Positions 36,665-44,313 of a stretch of DNA of 64,000 bases are shown piece after piece. A program made the translations under genes and the position numbers. The notes under the pieces were generated by a model, which searched no databases, was not told where the DNA came from, and saw only the letters and a program-made list of their open reading frames with translations. The stretch's first letter is position 1; each line of letters starts with the position of its first letter. The stretch lies in the NCBI RefSeq assembly GCF_003362725.1, contig NZ_QKTV01000001.1, positions 852,347 to 916,346 of the forward strand, read 5' to 3'. Source of the DNA: Winogradskyella aurantiaca (lineage in GTDB: Bacteria > Bacteroidota > Bacteroidia > Flavobacteriales > Flavobacteriaceae).

Positions 36665-36857
36665 GCACAACGGTTTAGCTATGATGACGTTGCGGTTGGC
36701 AACGCAGCGTAGCGCCACTCCGGCGTGATTGGGTTTTCTAACCGGTAGCGAAGCGTGTTGCATTACGCAGACAATCATGCTTTGGTTTATTGATTAAATG
36801 TAGGAATAAATTTCAAATGAAATAGAGAGTAGCAATGCATTACAGGTGGTGTTGTAA
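36665..36857 (-). repeat. attC-like element E3 (long class)
   Basis: 193 bp: GCACAACGG ... GGTGTTGTAA. The left arm GCTATGATGACGTTGCGG pairs with AGCAATGCATTAC on the right. The inside carries TAGCG-rich hairpins (AACGCAGCGTAGCGCC, AACCGGTAGCGAAGC) and a block ending GAGAGTAGCAATG that is shared with E5, so the two are one sub-family. Confidence 0.65.
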
Positions 36858-36865
36858 AACGTTTT

Positions 36866-37330
36866 TTATTCTATTTCTATATTTAAAACAGGTTTTTTCA
36901 ATCTAAAATCATCAGCTTTTATTAATTCAATTTCTACTATGCTTTCGGACGATATATTTTGATTTTTATTTTCAATCAAGTATCCGTTAACATAAATATC
37001 ATTGTTTTCGGCTAGTCCAAAAAAATCATTCAACTCCCTCTGCGTTTTGATTTCAATCTCTTGATTAACAGTAATTTTTATGATTCCAGTATTTTTACCT
37101 CTTTCAATAAATAGGTTAGTAGTACCAAGTTTTTGATCTTTAAAAATGTTAAGTTCAGAGATTTTGTTAGACGATATTTTGTTTAACATCTCAGCACTTG
37201 CAATTACGGTATCATTTATTATTAAAATTGGTCTCCCTGTTTTCAACATGCTTTTTTTTCTATTCTGATTTTGAGCATCAGTAGAAAACCCTATTGTTAG
37301 AATTAATAATAATGTTAATATCGATTTCAT
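36866..37330 (-). CDS. Small secreted protein with TonB-receptor plug-like segment (cassette C3)
   Basis: A 154-residue exported protein (signal peptide ending near TDAQ). Its core RPILIINDTVIASAEMLNKI, then ISELNIFKDQ and ERGKNTGIIKITVN, follows the pattern of the plug domain of TonB-dependent receptors (P-I/L-I-V-x-G/D-x3-I ... GxxGxIxI), but no barrel follows. Such stand-alone plug-like proteins are seen in Bacteroidota, but their role is unknown. It lies in its own cassette between E3 and E4. Confidence 0.6.
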   Translation of the reverse strand: MKSILTLLLILTIGFSTDAQNQNRKKSMLKTGRPILIINDTVIASAEMLNKISSNKISELNIFKDQKLGTTNLFIERGKNTGIIKITVNQEIEIKTQRELNDFFGLAENNDIYVNGYLIENKNQNISSESIVEIELIKADDFRLKKPVLNIEIE

Positions 37331-37348
37331 TTAGTTTATTTTAATGTT

Positions 37349-37400
37349 TGCTAACGGTTTGGCTAAGCTGCGTTTTAATGCAGTTTAGGTTTTGTTGTGC
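37349..37400 (-). repeat. attC-like element E4 (short class)
   Basis: 52 bp: TGCTAACGG ... TTTTGTTGTGC. Arms GCTAAGCTGC/GCAGTTTAGG, spacers 6 and 4 nt. The stop codon of the carbamoyltransferase gene (37387-37385) lies inside its right arm, so the GCACAAC end is translated as part of that protein's C-terminus. Confidence 0.68.
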
Positions 37401-39148
37401 ATAGTTGATTTAGTAACTAAATAATCCCCTAGTATTAAAGCATCCAATCCAAGGTTCATAAATGTTTGTATAGCTTGTTCAGGGTTACATACAATTGGTT
37501 GATCTTTACCATTGAAAGATGTATTTAATAGTACTGGGTGTCCTGATTTTTGACTGAATTTATTGAGAAGACTATGGAATATTGGATTTGTTTCTGGACA
37601 AACAGTTTGAATACGACAGGTTTCGAAGTGATTAATTGCTCTGAGATCTTGGGCTTTGCCTTCTTTGATTTTAACAACGAATTGCATGTAGGGTGATTCC
37701 TGAGAAATATCAAAGTACTCAGAAGCGCACTCTTTGGGGATAGAGGCTGCAAATGGGCGGTACTTTTCACGATTCTTTATTGAAACATTCAACGTGTCTT
37801 TCATCTCCAGATTAATTGGAGAGGCAAGAATACTTCGATTGCCAAGCGCACGTGCTCCGTATTCCATTCTCCCATGAAACCATGCAACAACTTTATTTGA
37901 AGCTAGTAAATTGGCTGCTTCTTCCACGATGTCATCCGATTTGTTAAATATAATTTGATCCTCAAACCTTTTCAGCTCATTGAAATATGAGGCACCTGTA
38001 TATTCTGGCCCTGAGAACCCAAGATCCATTGGCTTTATGTCTATTTTTTCCTGATTGATTTGAGATGAATAATACAAAGCTGCACCAAGAGAGATTCCAT
38101 TGTCTCCTGGTACAGGTGGTATGAATACTTTTTCGAAAAGATTGCTATCAAGTATTCTACCATTCGCCATGCTGTTTTGGAAGACCCCACCACTGAGACA
38201 TAAGTTCTTGCAGCTAGTTTTTTCCTTGAGTCTAATGACCATTTTTAAAAGTTGAACTTCCAAAGCACTTTGAATTGACGCAGCAAGATTGAAATGAATG
38301 GATGTCAACTTTTCTGTTGGTTTCCGTTGTTGGATTCCGAAGTGTTGTTCAAGCTTTTTGATGCAATAAGGAAGATTTAAAATTGACTCAGTATACTTGG
38401 TCGAAAAACCGTCATCCGTATCTATAAGCAACGATTGTAATTTGTCCAAGTACTCATTTGGATTGCCGTATGCCGCCATTCCCATGACCTTGTATTCATC
38501 ATATCCACATCTGTATCCTAGAAATTCAGTGAAAATACCATAAAGAATTCCGATCGAATTAGGTGATTTGACTACGCTAAACTGTTTTATTGTCCCATTT
38601 TTCCATTCTCCAGACATAGCGGATAGGAATCCTCCTGATCCATCTATGGATAAAAAAGCTGCTTCCTTGAATGTGGAGGAGAGAAAACTACTAGCTACAT
38701 GTGCTATGTGATGATCCACAGTAGCGATTTTAGCATTCGTCTTCTTATTGAAAAGGCGTTCCATTTCCTTTACAGCCTTTTTCGAAGACATTGCATCGTT
38801 TAGTACGCTTATTCCTGCATAAGTTGTCTTTGGCAAATATTTTATGGGTGTTCTTATAAGGTGGTTAAATCCGGTCAGTAATAGCTCTAATTTTTTACTA
38901 GACCAAGGAAAGACAAAGCAGTCAATGTCCTCCCATTTTAGATTACAAAAGGCTAGTCCCTCGGAGAGAGCATTGTGCGGAATTGCTGCTGTATGTTTGT
39001 CAAGATTATACCTCTCTTCTTCTGCCGCAAACACTAATTTCCCATCAACTAAAATGCTTACTGAACTATCATGTCCAACAAATCGGATTTTGTATTTATC
39101 AATATAATATTGGCTATTGAGAGCCCCAGAAAATCCTACGATAACCAT
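37385..39148 (-). CDS. NodU/CmcH-type carbamoyltransferase (cassette C4)
   Basis: A 587-residue carbamoyltransferase of the NodU/TobZ type, which transfers carbamoyl from carbamoyl phosphate, through an adenylate, to a sugar or natural-product hydroxyl. The N-terminal YrdC/Kae1-like domain has HDSSVSILVDGKLVFAAEEER and the metal site HHIAHVASSF. The C-terminal domain shows GRMEYGARALGNRSILASP and LLNTSFNGKDQPIV. Full length, no frameshift. It starts one base after the DUF2071 gene ends, and its last codons run into element E4. A lone carbamoyltransferase without a biosynthetic cluster is unusual. Confidence 0.92.
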   Translation of the reverse strand: MVIVGFSGALNSQYYIDKYKIRFVGHDSSVSILVDGKLVFAAEEERYNLDKHTAAIPHNALSEGLAFCNLKWEDIDCFVFPWSSKKLELLLTGFNHLIRTPIKYLPKTTYAGISVLNDAMSSKKAVKEMERLFNKKTNAKIATVDHHIAHVASSFLSSTFKEAAFLSIDGSGGFLSAMSGEWKNGTIKQFSVVKSPNSIGILYGIFTEFLGYRCGYDEYKVMGMAAYGNPNEYLDKLQSLLIDTDDGFSTKYTESILNLPYCIKKLEQHFGIQQRKPTEKLTSIHFNLAASIQSALEVQLLKMVIRLKEKTSCKNLCLSGGVFQNSMANGRILDSNLFEKVFIPPVPGDNGISLGAALYYSSQINQEKIDIKPMDLGFSGPEYTGASYFNELKRFEDQIIFNKSDDIVEEAANLLASNKVVAWFHGRMEYGARALGNRSILASPINLEMKDTLNVSIKNREKYRPFAASIPKECASEYFDISQESPYMQFVVKIKEGKAQDLRAINHFETCRIQTVCPETNPIFHSLLNKFSQKSGHPVLLNTSFNGKDQPIVCNPEQAIQTFMNLGLDALILGDYLVTKSTMHNKT

Positions 39149-39149
39149 A

Positions 39150-39878
39150 TTACACTAAATATTTTCGATTTACTACAATTTCTGAACCATCGAACAAATG
39201 AACCGAATTGGGCTGAAGAAGGCTGAGTTGTTTGAATTCTTCACCGAAAACCTTTTCGAAATCAAATGAAATATCGTAATCAAGAACTCTGTGAGTTCGC
39301 CATTCAGGGTGTTCAATTTTATATACTGTGGCGGAGTTGGAGTTTACTTGAGACGTTCCCCAGAAATGTTTCGAGAAGAAATGTTCATTAGAATTTAAGT
39401 CTATTGTTTGAGTGTCAATGCTGCTTATAATTTTAATGTTATGCCACTGGTTTTTCTTGAGACCGTAGGAGGTCAGTAGCTCTGTTCCATTATTCTGCCA
39501 AAAGTGTTTCATTTTAGCGGTTTCATAATTTTCTTTATAGACGGTTCTTGCTACGAAAGTAAGAGCTCTTTTGGGGAAGTACAATTTTGTAAATGCCACT
39601 TCCGATCTCCACTTTCCTCTTGAAATCTCTCGTTTTACATAAAATCTTAAGTTAATTTCTTCGAATACTTGATGAAATGGAATCCGCACATTCAAAAGTC
39701 GTGTTTCGCAATACCTAAAAGCAACAAGGCTAATAAAGTATTTACCGTTATGAGATTCTAACTCGGTGCCTTTTGGCAGATGCTTATTAAGTATTGAAGG
39801 GTCTATGATGTAATTGGCAGAAGCTAATCTTAACCAGTTTGCTTTCAAGAAAATCTTACTATGTTTGCTTCTTCCCAC
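39150..39878 (-). CDS. DUF2071 (YqjF-like) family protein (cassette C4)
   Basis: A 242-residue protein with the DUF2071/COG3361 pattern: KANWLRLASANYIIDPSIL, LPKGTELESHNGKYFISLVAFRY, then PFHQVFEEINLRFYVKRE and AFTKLYFPKRA. Members have an acetoacetate-decarboxylase-like fold and unknown function. It is the first gene of a two-gene cassette, its stop one base from the carbamoyltransferase start, so the two are probably translated together. Confidence 0.85.
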   Translation of the reverse strand: MGRSKHSKIFLKANWLRLASANYIIDPSILNKHLPKGTELESHNGKYFISLVAFRYCETRLLNVRIPFHQVFEEINLRFYVKREISRGKWRSEVAFTKLYFPKRALTFVARTVYKENYETAKMKHFWQNNGTELLTSYGLKKNQWHNIKIISSIDTQTIDLNSNEHFFSKHFWGTSQVNSNSATVYKIEHPEWRTHRVLDYDISFDFEKVFGEEFKQLSLLQPNSVHLFDGSEIVVNRKYLV

Positions 39879-39902
39879 TTAATTTTGTTTGTTCTAAATT
39901 AT

Positions 39903-40082
39903 GTACAATGTCTCGGCTATGATTTCGTTGCGGTTGGCAGTTTGCGCAGCGTTGCTCGTTTTTTCAACCGGTGCGAAGCAAACAGCTTAACGAAATCATT
40001 CAAGATCTATTTTGAGTATTAAATGTAAAAGATTTTTTAATTGAAGTAAGAGAGTAGCAATGAATTATAGCCATTGTTGGCA
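39903..40082 (-). repeat. attC-like element E5 (long class)
   Basis: 180 bp: GTACAAT ... ATTGTTGGCA; the usual AAC is AAT here. Arms GGCTATGATTTCGTTGC and GCAATGAATTATAGCC pair well, spacers 6 and 4 nt. Internal blocks GTTGCGGTTGGCA and GAGAGTAGCAATG are shared with E3. It ends cassette C5. Confidence 0.7.
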
Positions 40083-40087
40083 AATCG

Positions 40088-40726
40088 TTAATTTTTTATT
40101 TTTCGATATGTGTTCCAAATTTTAGGTCCAGTTTTAAATTCTCCATCACTGATTTCAGTTAATTTCCACTCAAACACTTTTTCTGAAATTACTTTTGCTT
40201 GAACAGGAAACATAGTAATTTCAATTAATTTGTTTGAATTATGTTCCAATTCTAATTCAATAATTTCGTAGCCCAATGAAAGTATTTGATATTTGACCTT
40301 AGTATCTTTTTTCTCAACCTCAATCGTATTTTTCTCTTTATAAATTTCAAATGCTTTGATATTAGGTTGTTCAACTACATTTGTGTAAAGAGAAAATCCA
40401 TTTTCATCTTTTATTACAAATTTGAATTCTATCTTTTCAGAATTTGCCTTAACCTCCTTGATATTAACTATACTTTTTGTCGGTTGTTCTTTTTTGTCAA
40501 ATGTGAGTTTTAAAGTTTTGTTTTTTAATTCAAAAATTCCAGTTCCAATATGTGAAGTTCCTAAACAACCAGAAACAGAATATTCAAACTTATTATTTTC
40601 TTTAAAATCAATACAAGCAACATCAGATTCTCCGATTGGTATTGAGCAATATTTTCCACTAAATTTTTCTTGAGAAAAAATCAAAACAGTGGTCAGAAGA
40701 ATGATTATTTGCAGAATTTTTTTCAT
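40088..40726 (-). CDS. Secreted hypothetical protein (cassette C5)
   Basis: From the ATG at 40726, 212 residues with a signal peptide (MKKILQIIILLTTVLIFSQ). A TTG four codons earlier falls in the cassette end and is not favoured. The N-terminal half is a small beta domain (FSGKYCSIPIGESDVACIDF) with three Cys (KYCSIP, VACIDF, SGCLG). The second half is rich in charged beta strands. No family recognised. It fits its cassette tightly (6 bp from the GTTGGCA end at the stop, 7 bp from the AAC end at the start). Confidence 0.65.
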   Translation of the reverse strand: MKKILQIIILLTTVLIFSQEKFSGKYCSIPIGESDVACIDFKENNKFEYSVSGCLGTSHIGTGIFELKNKTLKLTFDKKEQPTKSIVNIKEVKANSEKIEFKFVIKDENGFSLYTNVVEQPNIKAFEIYKEKNTIEVEKKDTKVKYQILSLGYEIIELELEHNSNKLIEITMFPVQAKVISEKVFEWKLTEISDGEFKTGPKIWNTYRKIKN

Positions 40727-40732
40727 AATGTT

Positions 40733-40800
40733 TGCCAACGGTCTAGTATATGAAGCGTAGCGACCTCACGAGAGCTATGATTTCATATACAATGTTGTAC
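40733..40800 (-). repeat. attC-like element E6 (short class)
   Basis: 68 bp: TGCCAACGG ... AATGTTGTAC. Arms GTATATGAA/TTCATATAC are a perfect 9-bp inverted repeat; spacers 7 and 4 nt. It ends cassette C6 (P1 peptidase). Confidence 0.75.
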
Positions 40801-40804
40801 CACG

Positions 40805-41980
40805 TTATTTTTTTATTCGATTGTATTTTTCAAGCGTTTCAATCAGCAATTGGTGTGGAATAGCATAAGCCTTATTTCCATTTATTCCTTCCATTGTTTC
40901 AGCGGCAACCATAGCATTTATTATTGCTTCTTCTACTGCTTGAACTGTAGCTTCAAAAACTGGTGTCAATAAATCATTTGACATAGCTTCGACTGTCGTC
41001 ATTTCATCACGATTAAACGCTTTTTCATTTGCAGTTGAAAATGCTAAAAATATGTCTCCGGAACCATTACTTCCTCGTCCACCAACAATGCCAACGCCTA
41101 AAGGAATTCTTTGAGCAATTCTTTTTAGTTGATGTGGTAATAAAGGAACATCGGTTGCAACAATTACTATGATAGAACCATCTCCTTCTTGTCTTCTAGA
41201 TTTGGGTGGTGCTTTATATTCATAATTTAAAGTGTCTTTTAGTTCGATACCAACTGGAACACCAGCTATTGACAGGTTTCTTTTGGCTCCAAAATTGGAT
41301 TGAACAATTGCTCCGACTGTATAAGTTGAATCCTTGATTTTGAAAACTCTTGATGAAGTTCCTGTACCGCCTTTAAAACCCAAGCACATCATACCAGTTC
41401 CTCCACCTACGTTTCCTTCAGCAATTTTTCCACTTGAAGAATTCTCTATTGCTTCTAAAACGTGCCTTTCTTTCACGTGAAATCCATAAATATCATTAAG
41501 AAATCCATCATAAGTTTCCGCTACTACTGGATAGGTGTACCACCAGTTCTCTCCGCTATACCAATCTGTATCAACAAACCATTTTAGTACAGCTTGTCTT
41601 ACTTCACCAACACTATTGGTATTGGTTATCATTATAGGCGTTTCAAGAAAACCTGATTCAGTTACCCAAGTTGTACCTGTCATTTCCCCATTTCCGTTTA
41701 GACTATACCAGTTGGCGTAAACTGGACTAAATTTATTGGCTTTTCCTCTTGGAAATATGGCGGTAACTCCAGTTCTAATAGGTCCTTTATTTAAAGCATT
41801 TTCTCCTTTTCCAGAAATAATTGTACTGTATCCAACCTCTATACCTTTCACATCGGTTATAGCATTAAATTCGCCAGTTTCACCAACAAATGGAACTCCT
41901 AAATCTCTTGCTCTTGGTTTTTGAGAATAAGATTGGAAACAAATAAGTGATAATAATGAAACTATAAATATTCTTCTCAT
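40805..41980 (-). CDS. P1 family (DmpA/S58) aminopeptidase, secreted (cassette C6)
   Basis: A 391-residue DmpA-type N-terminal nucleophile peptidase with a signal peptide (SLICFQSYSQ). ARDLGVPF, GNGEMTGTTWVTESGFLETPI and NVGGGTGMMCLGFKGGTGT match the family, and the autoprocessing site with the new N-terminal Ser is in GRGSNGSGDIFLAFSTAN. Relatives cleave D-amino acid amides or beta-peptides. An exported copy may act on peptide nutrients or antibiotics. Its stop is 5 bp from element E6. Confidence 0.9.
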   Translation of the reverse strand: MRRIFIVSLLSLICFQSYSQKPRARDLGVPFVGETGEFNAITDVKGIEVGYSTIISGKGENALNKGPIRTGVTAIFPRGKANKFSPVYANWYSLNGNGEMTGTTWVTESGFLETPIMITNTNSVGEVRQAVLKWFVDTDWYSGENWWYTYPVVAETYDGFLNDIYGFHVKERHVLEAIENSSSGKIAEGNVGGGTGMMCLGFKGGTGTSSRVFKIKDSTYTVGAIVQSNFGAKRNLSIAGVPVGIELKDTLNYEYKAPPKSRRQEGDGSIIVIVATDVPLLPHQLKRIAQRIPLGVGIVGGRGSNGSGDIFLAFSTANEKAFNRDEMTTVEAMSNDLLTPVFEATVQAVEEAIINAMVAAETMEGINGNKAYAIPHQLLIETLEKYNRIKK

Positions 41981-42000
41981 TTTGGTTTGTTTTTAATGTG

Positions 42001-42128
42001 GTACAACGGTTTCGTGTATGGTTTGTGCGGGAAATTCGGTTAGAATTTTCCGAGTAGTGAATATACGAAACGAAATCAACTCTTCCTTTTAACCAACTGC
42101 GCAGCATGAACTATACACGTTGTTGTGC
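42001..42128 (-). repeat. attC-like element E7
   Basis: 128 bp: GTACAACGG ... CACGTTGTTGTGC. Arms TGTATGGTTTGTGCGGG and GCGCAGCATGAACTATACA, spacers 7 and 4 nt. Two internal hairpins (GGAAATTC ... GAATTTTCC; ACGAAACGAAAT region). It ends cassette C7 (DUF6090). Confidence 0.75.
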
Positions 42129-42168
42129 TTTCGTTGTGTTATCTTATAATTTTTAATCAAAATAGTTG

Positions 42169-42903
42169 TTATTCATCAGAGTCTTCCAAAAGTTTTAAGA
42201 CTAAATTAGTTTGTTTTAAAACATCTTCGGAAAGTTCTACATATCTGTATATCCCATATCCAGTTCTTTCAAAAAGAGTAAATAGATCTTTAGGTAAATG
42301 TTTAGTATCTATATCTTGCTGCAAAACTCTAAGTAACGATTCATTTGGTAAATTTAGCGGTGGATGTTTAATTCTAAAGTTAGATACAAACAACGTATAA
42401 TCTTCTCGAATTACTGATGATATTTTTAATTCATGAAGCTGAAGTCTATTAAGTTCCATTAGAGCTTCCTGAAGTTCTTTATCTAGTAAATTTATATGCC
42501 CTCCAGAGATTAAAAGGTTAAAGGTGTTAGAGTTGTATGTGTTAAGCGTTCTGTAGTTAGTAAATGTAACTTCTATCAATTTTGAAACTACTTCATCTGA
42601 AGAATTAAAAGTTTCTTCCCCGAATTCATCGGCGGTTTCAAGAAAGGATTCAAGTATTTTTTGGTTTTGATTAATTCTTTCCTTTAACTGTAAGGTGTCT
42701 TTTACCAAATCAATTTTTAATGATGTCTTATATTGGTTTTTGAGATGCCTCTTCTTCTGTGATTCATTCCAATTATTGACTTGAAGAGCAATTAAAATTC
42801 CGATAACGACAAGAAGAATTTCTCCAATTGCATATTTAAAATATTTTCCAGTTTTGCCTTCGGAAAGTAAGTTTTGGCGGATTCGTCTAAAGAATTTTAT
42901 CAT
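42169..42903 (-). CDS. DUF6090-type membrane protein (cassette C7)
   Basis: A 244-residue paralog of the cassette C1 protein: start MIKFFRRIRQNLLSEGKTGK, transmembrane helix AIGEILLVVIGILIALQVNN, then a helical domain. The segment between ATG and the cassette end (ATGAAGCACAAC) is nearly the same as in C1, so both leader and coding sequence are homologous. Function unknown. Presence of two members in one array suggests either duplication inside the array or repeated capture of a common cassette type. Confidence 0.82.
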   Translation of the reverse strand: MIKFFRRIRQNLLSEGKTGKYFKYAIGEILLVVIGILIALQVNNWNESQKKRHLKNQYKTSLKIDLVKDTLQLKERINQNQKILESFLETADEFGEETFNSSDEVVSKLIEVTFTNYRTLNTYNSNTFNLLISGGHINLLDKELQEALMELNRLQLHELKISSVIREDYTLFVSNFRIKHPPLNLPNESLLRVLQQDIDTKHLPKDLFTLFERTGYGIYRYVELSEDVLKQTNLVLKLLEDSDE

Positions 42904-42927
42904 TGGTTATTGGTTGTTTATAATGAA

Positions 42928-43059
42928 GCACAACGTGTTTGTATAAGATTAGTTGCGTGTTTTAAGCACCTAATTTGGCAAATACAAACCGAATAGAAAA
43001 TCCGCAAGGATTTTCGTAAGCAAGCTTGCACTAGCAATTAATTTTGTACGGTGTTAGCG
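42928..43059 (-). repeat. attC-like element E8
   Basis: 132 bp: GCACAACGTG ... TACGGTGTTAGCG. Arms TATAAGATTAGTTGCGTG and GCACTAGCAATTAATTTTGTA, spacers 7 and 4 nt, internal perfect hairpin GAAAATCC/GGATTTTC. Outer ends GAAGCACAAC and GTTAGCGGTA clearly do not match each other. The stop codon of the C8 gene lies within GTTAGCG. Confidence 0.78.
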
Positions 43060-44163
43060 GTAGTTTTTTATATAATCCACAACTAATGAATCCGTCTTTT
43101 TAACCAAGCCATTTGCAAATAATGTATTTCGATTCATAAATATTGCAATTGTTAAAGGTTTATCTAAATACCTTTTCGTAAATGTGTTTGTGCCAAACCA
43201 GCCTCCACCATGCAATGCGGTACTGTCAGTAACATGCCAACCCATTGCATAATAATTTTCAACTCCATTTTTTTTCTCCGTGGAACTAGGCTTGAATATT
43301 ATTTCGTGAGTTTTTTCGGAAAAAATTGTTTTATTTCTTAATGCTAGGTCATATTGGAAATAATCGTCTACACTTGTATAAACCCCTCCAGCTCCTAAAA
43401 GGCCATTAAGAAAATGACCATCCATTTTTTTCCAATTACCTAAACTGTCTTTTTCATAACAAAATGCTCTTTCTTCAATTGCGATAGGTTTTGCAAGATT
43501 GAAAAAATTCGTTTTATTCATTCCAGCTTTATTGAATACCTTTTCCTTTGCAAATTCTGCAAATTCTTGTCCACTCACTTTTTCAACAATACTAGGGATG
43601 AGTTCATATATGCCATTATTGTATTGATATTTTTCCCCTGGTTTTGTGATTGTACGATTTTCTTTAGAATACCATTCTAAAATATTTTTATTCTCTGCTA
43701 TTCTTGTAGAATCCCATTCTGTAAAAAATGCTTCTTCAGCGTCTGCTTCTCCAGAAGTATGATTTATTAATTGCTCGATTGTAGTTCCATCCTTAAAAGT
43801 TTCTACTGGAAAAATTGAATAAACAGAATCATTTAATGATATTTTTCCTTCATCAACAAGTTTTAGGATGGTAAGTGCTGTGAATTGCTTACTGACAGAT
43901 CCCATCCTCATATTTGTACTTTTTGTAATTGGTTCTTTTGTTTCTATATTTCTTAATCCAAAACCCTTTCCGATTATCATTTGACCGTCATAAGAAACAA
44001 GTAAAGCTGCTCCAGGTTCATTTTCTTCGATATTAGAATTGAATAGTGAATCAATACTTGTCCGCAATTTTTCTAGTTCAATATCCTTTGTTTCGACTTT
44101 TTTGTCCGAAGGTGATTTACAAGAAACAAAAAGTATTAGAAATATTATGATTGTATTTTTCAT
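43054..44163 (-). CDS. Beta-lactamase-fold serine hydrolase lipoprotein (cassette C8)
   Basis: A 369-residue class C beta-lactamase/penicillin-binding-like hydrolase, lipoprotein (LILFVSC). The catalytic SxxK is in MGSVSKQFTAL, the Y-x-N motif in KYQYNNGIYEL, and HGG in DSTALHGGGWFG replaces KTG. It probably acts as an esterase or D-amino peptidase in the envelope rather than as a true beta-lactamase. Its stop codon overlaps the cassette end (TAA inside CGCTAAC), so it fills the cassette completely. Confidence 0.88.
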   Translation of the reverse strand: MKNTIIIFLILFVSCKSPSDKKVETKDIELEKLRTSIDSLFNSNIEENEPGAALLVSYDGQMIIGKGFGLRNIETKEPITKSTNMRMGSVSKQFTALTILKLVDEGKISLNDSVYSIFPVETFKDGTTIEQLINHTSGEADAEEAFFTEWDSTRIAENKNILEWYSKENRTITKPGEKYQYNNGIYELIPSIVEKVSGQEFAEFAKEKVFNKAGMNKTNFFNLAKPIAIEERAFCYEKDSLGNWKKMDGHFLNGLLGAGGVYTSVDDYFQYDLALRNKTIFSEKTHEIIFKPSSTEKKNGVENYYAMGWHVTDSTALHGGGWFGTNTFTKRYLDKPLTIAIFMNRNTLFANGLVKKTDSLVVDYIKNYR

Positions 44164-44182
44164 ATTGGTTGATTTTAATTAC

Positions 44183-44313
44183 CGCTAACGGTCTTGTATA
44201 AGAATAGTGGCGGTTTTAAGACCACAAACCTCTCAGTTTAGACCATATTGTATTTTTGTTATTATTATTTATTTTGGCAATTTCTCCGCCATTATTTTTA
44301 TACGTTGTTGTGC
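44183..44313 (-). repeat. attC-like element E9, partly coding
   Basis: 131 bp: CGCTAACGG ... ACGTTGTTGTGC. Arms TATAAGAATAGTGGCGG and CCGCCATTATTTTTATA pair at 15 of 17 positions; spacers 7 and 4 nt. The C9 gene reads 98 nt into it, so most of the element is also protein-coding. Confidence 0.78.

Noticed and set aside
43054..44163. True beta-lactamase resistance gene
   Set aside because: The KTG motif is replaced by HGG and the protein is a lipoprotein hydrolase of the broader family; there is no reason to claim resistance.
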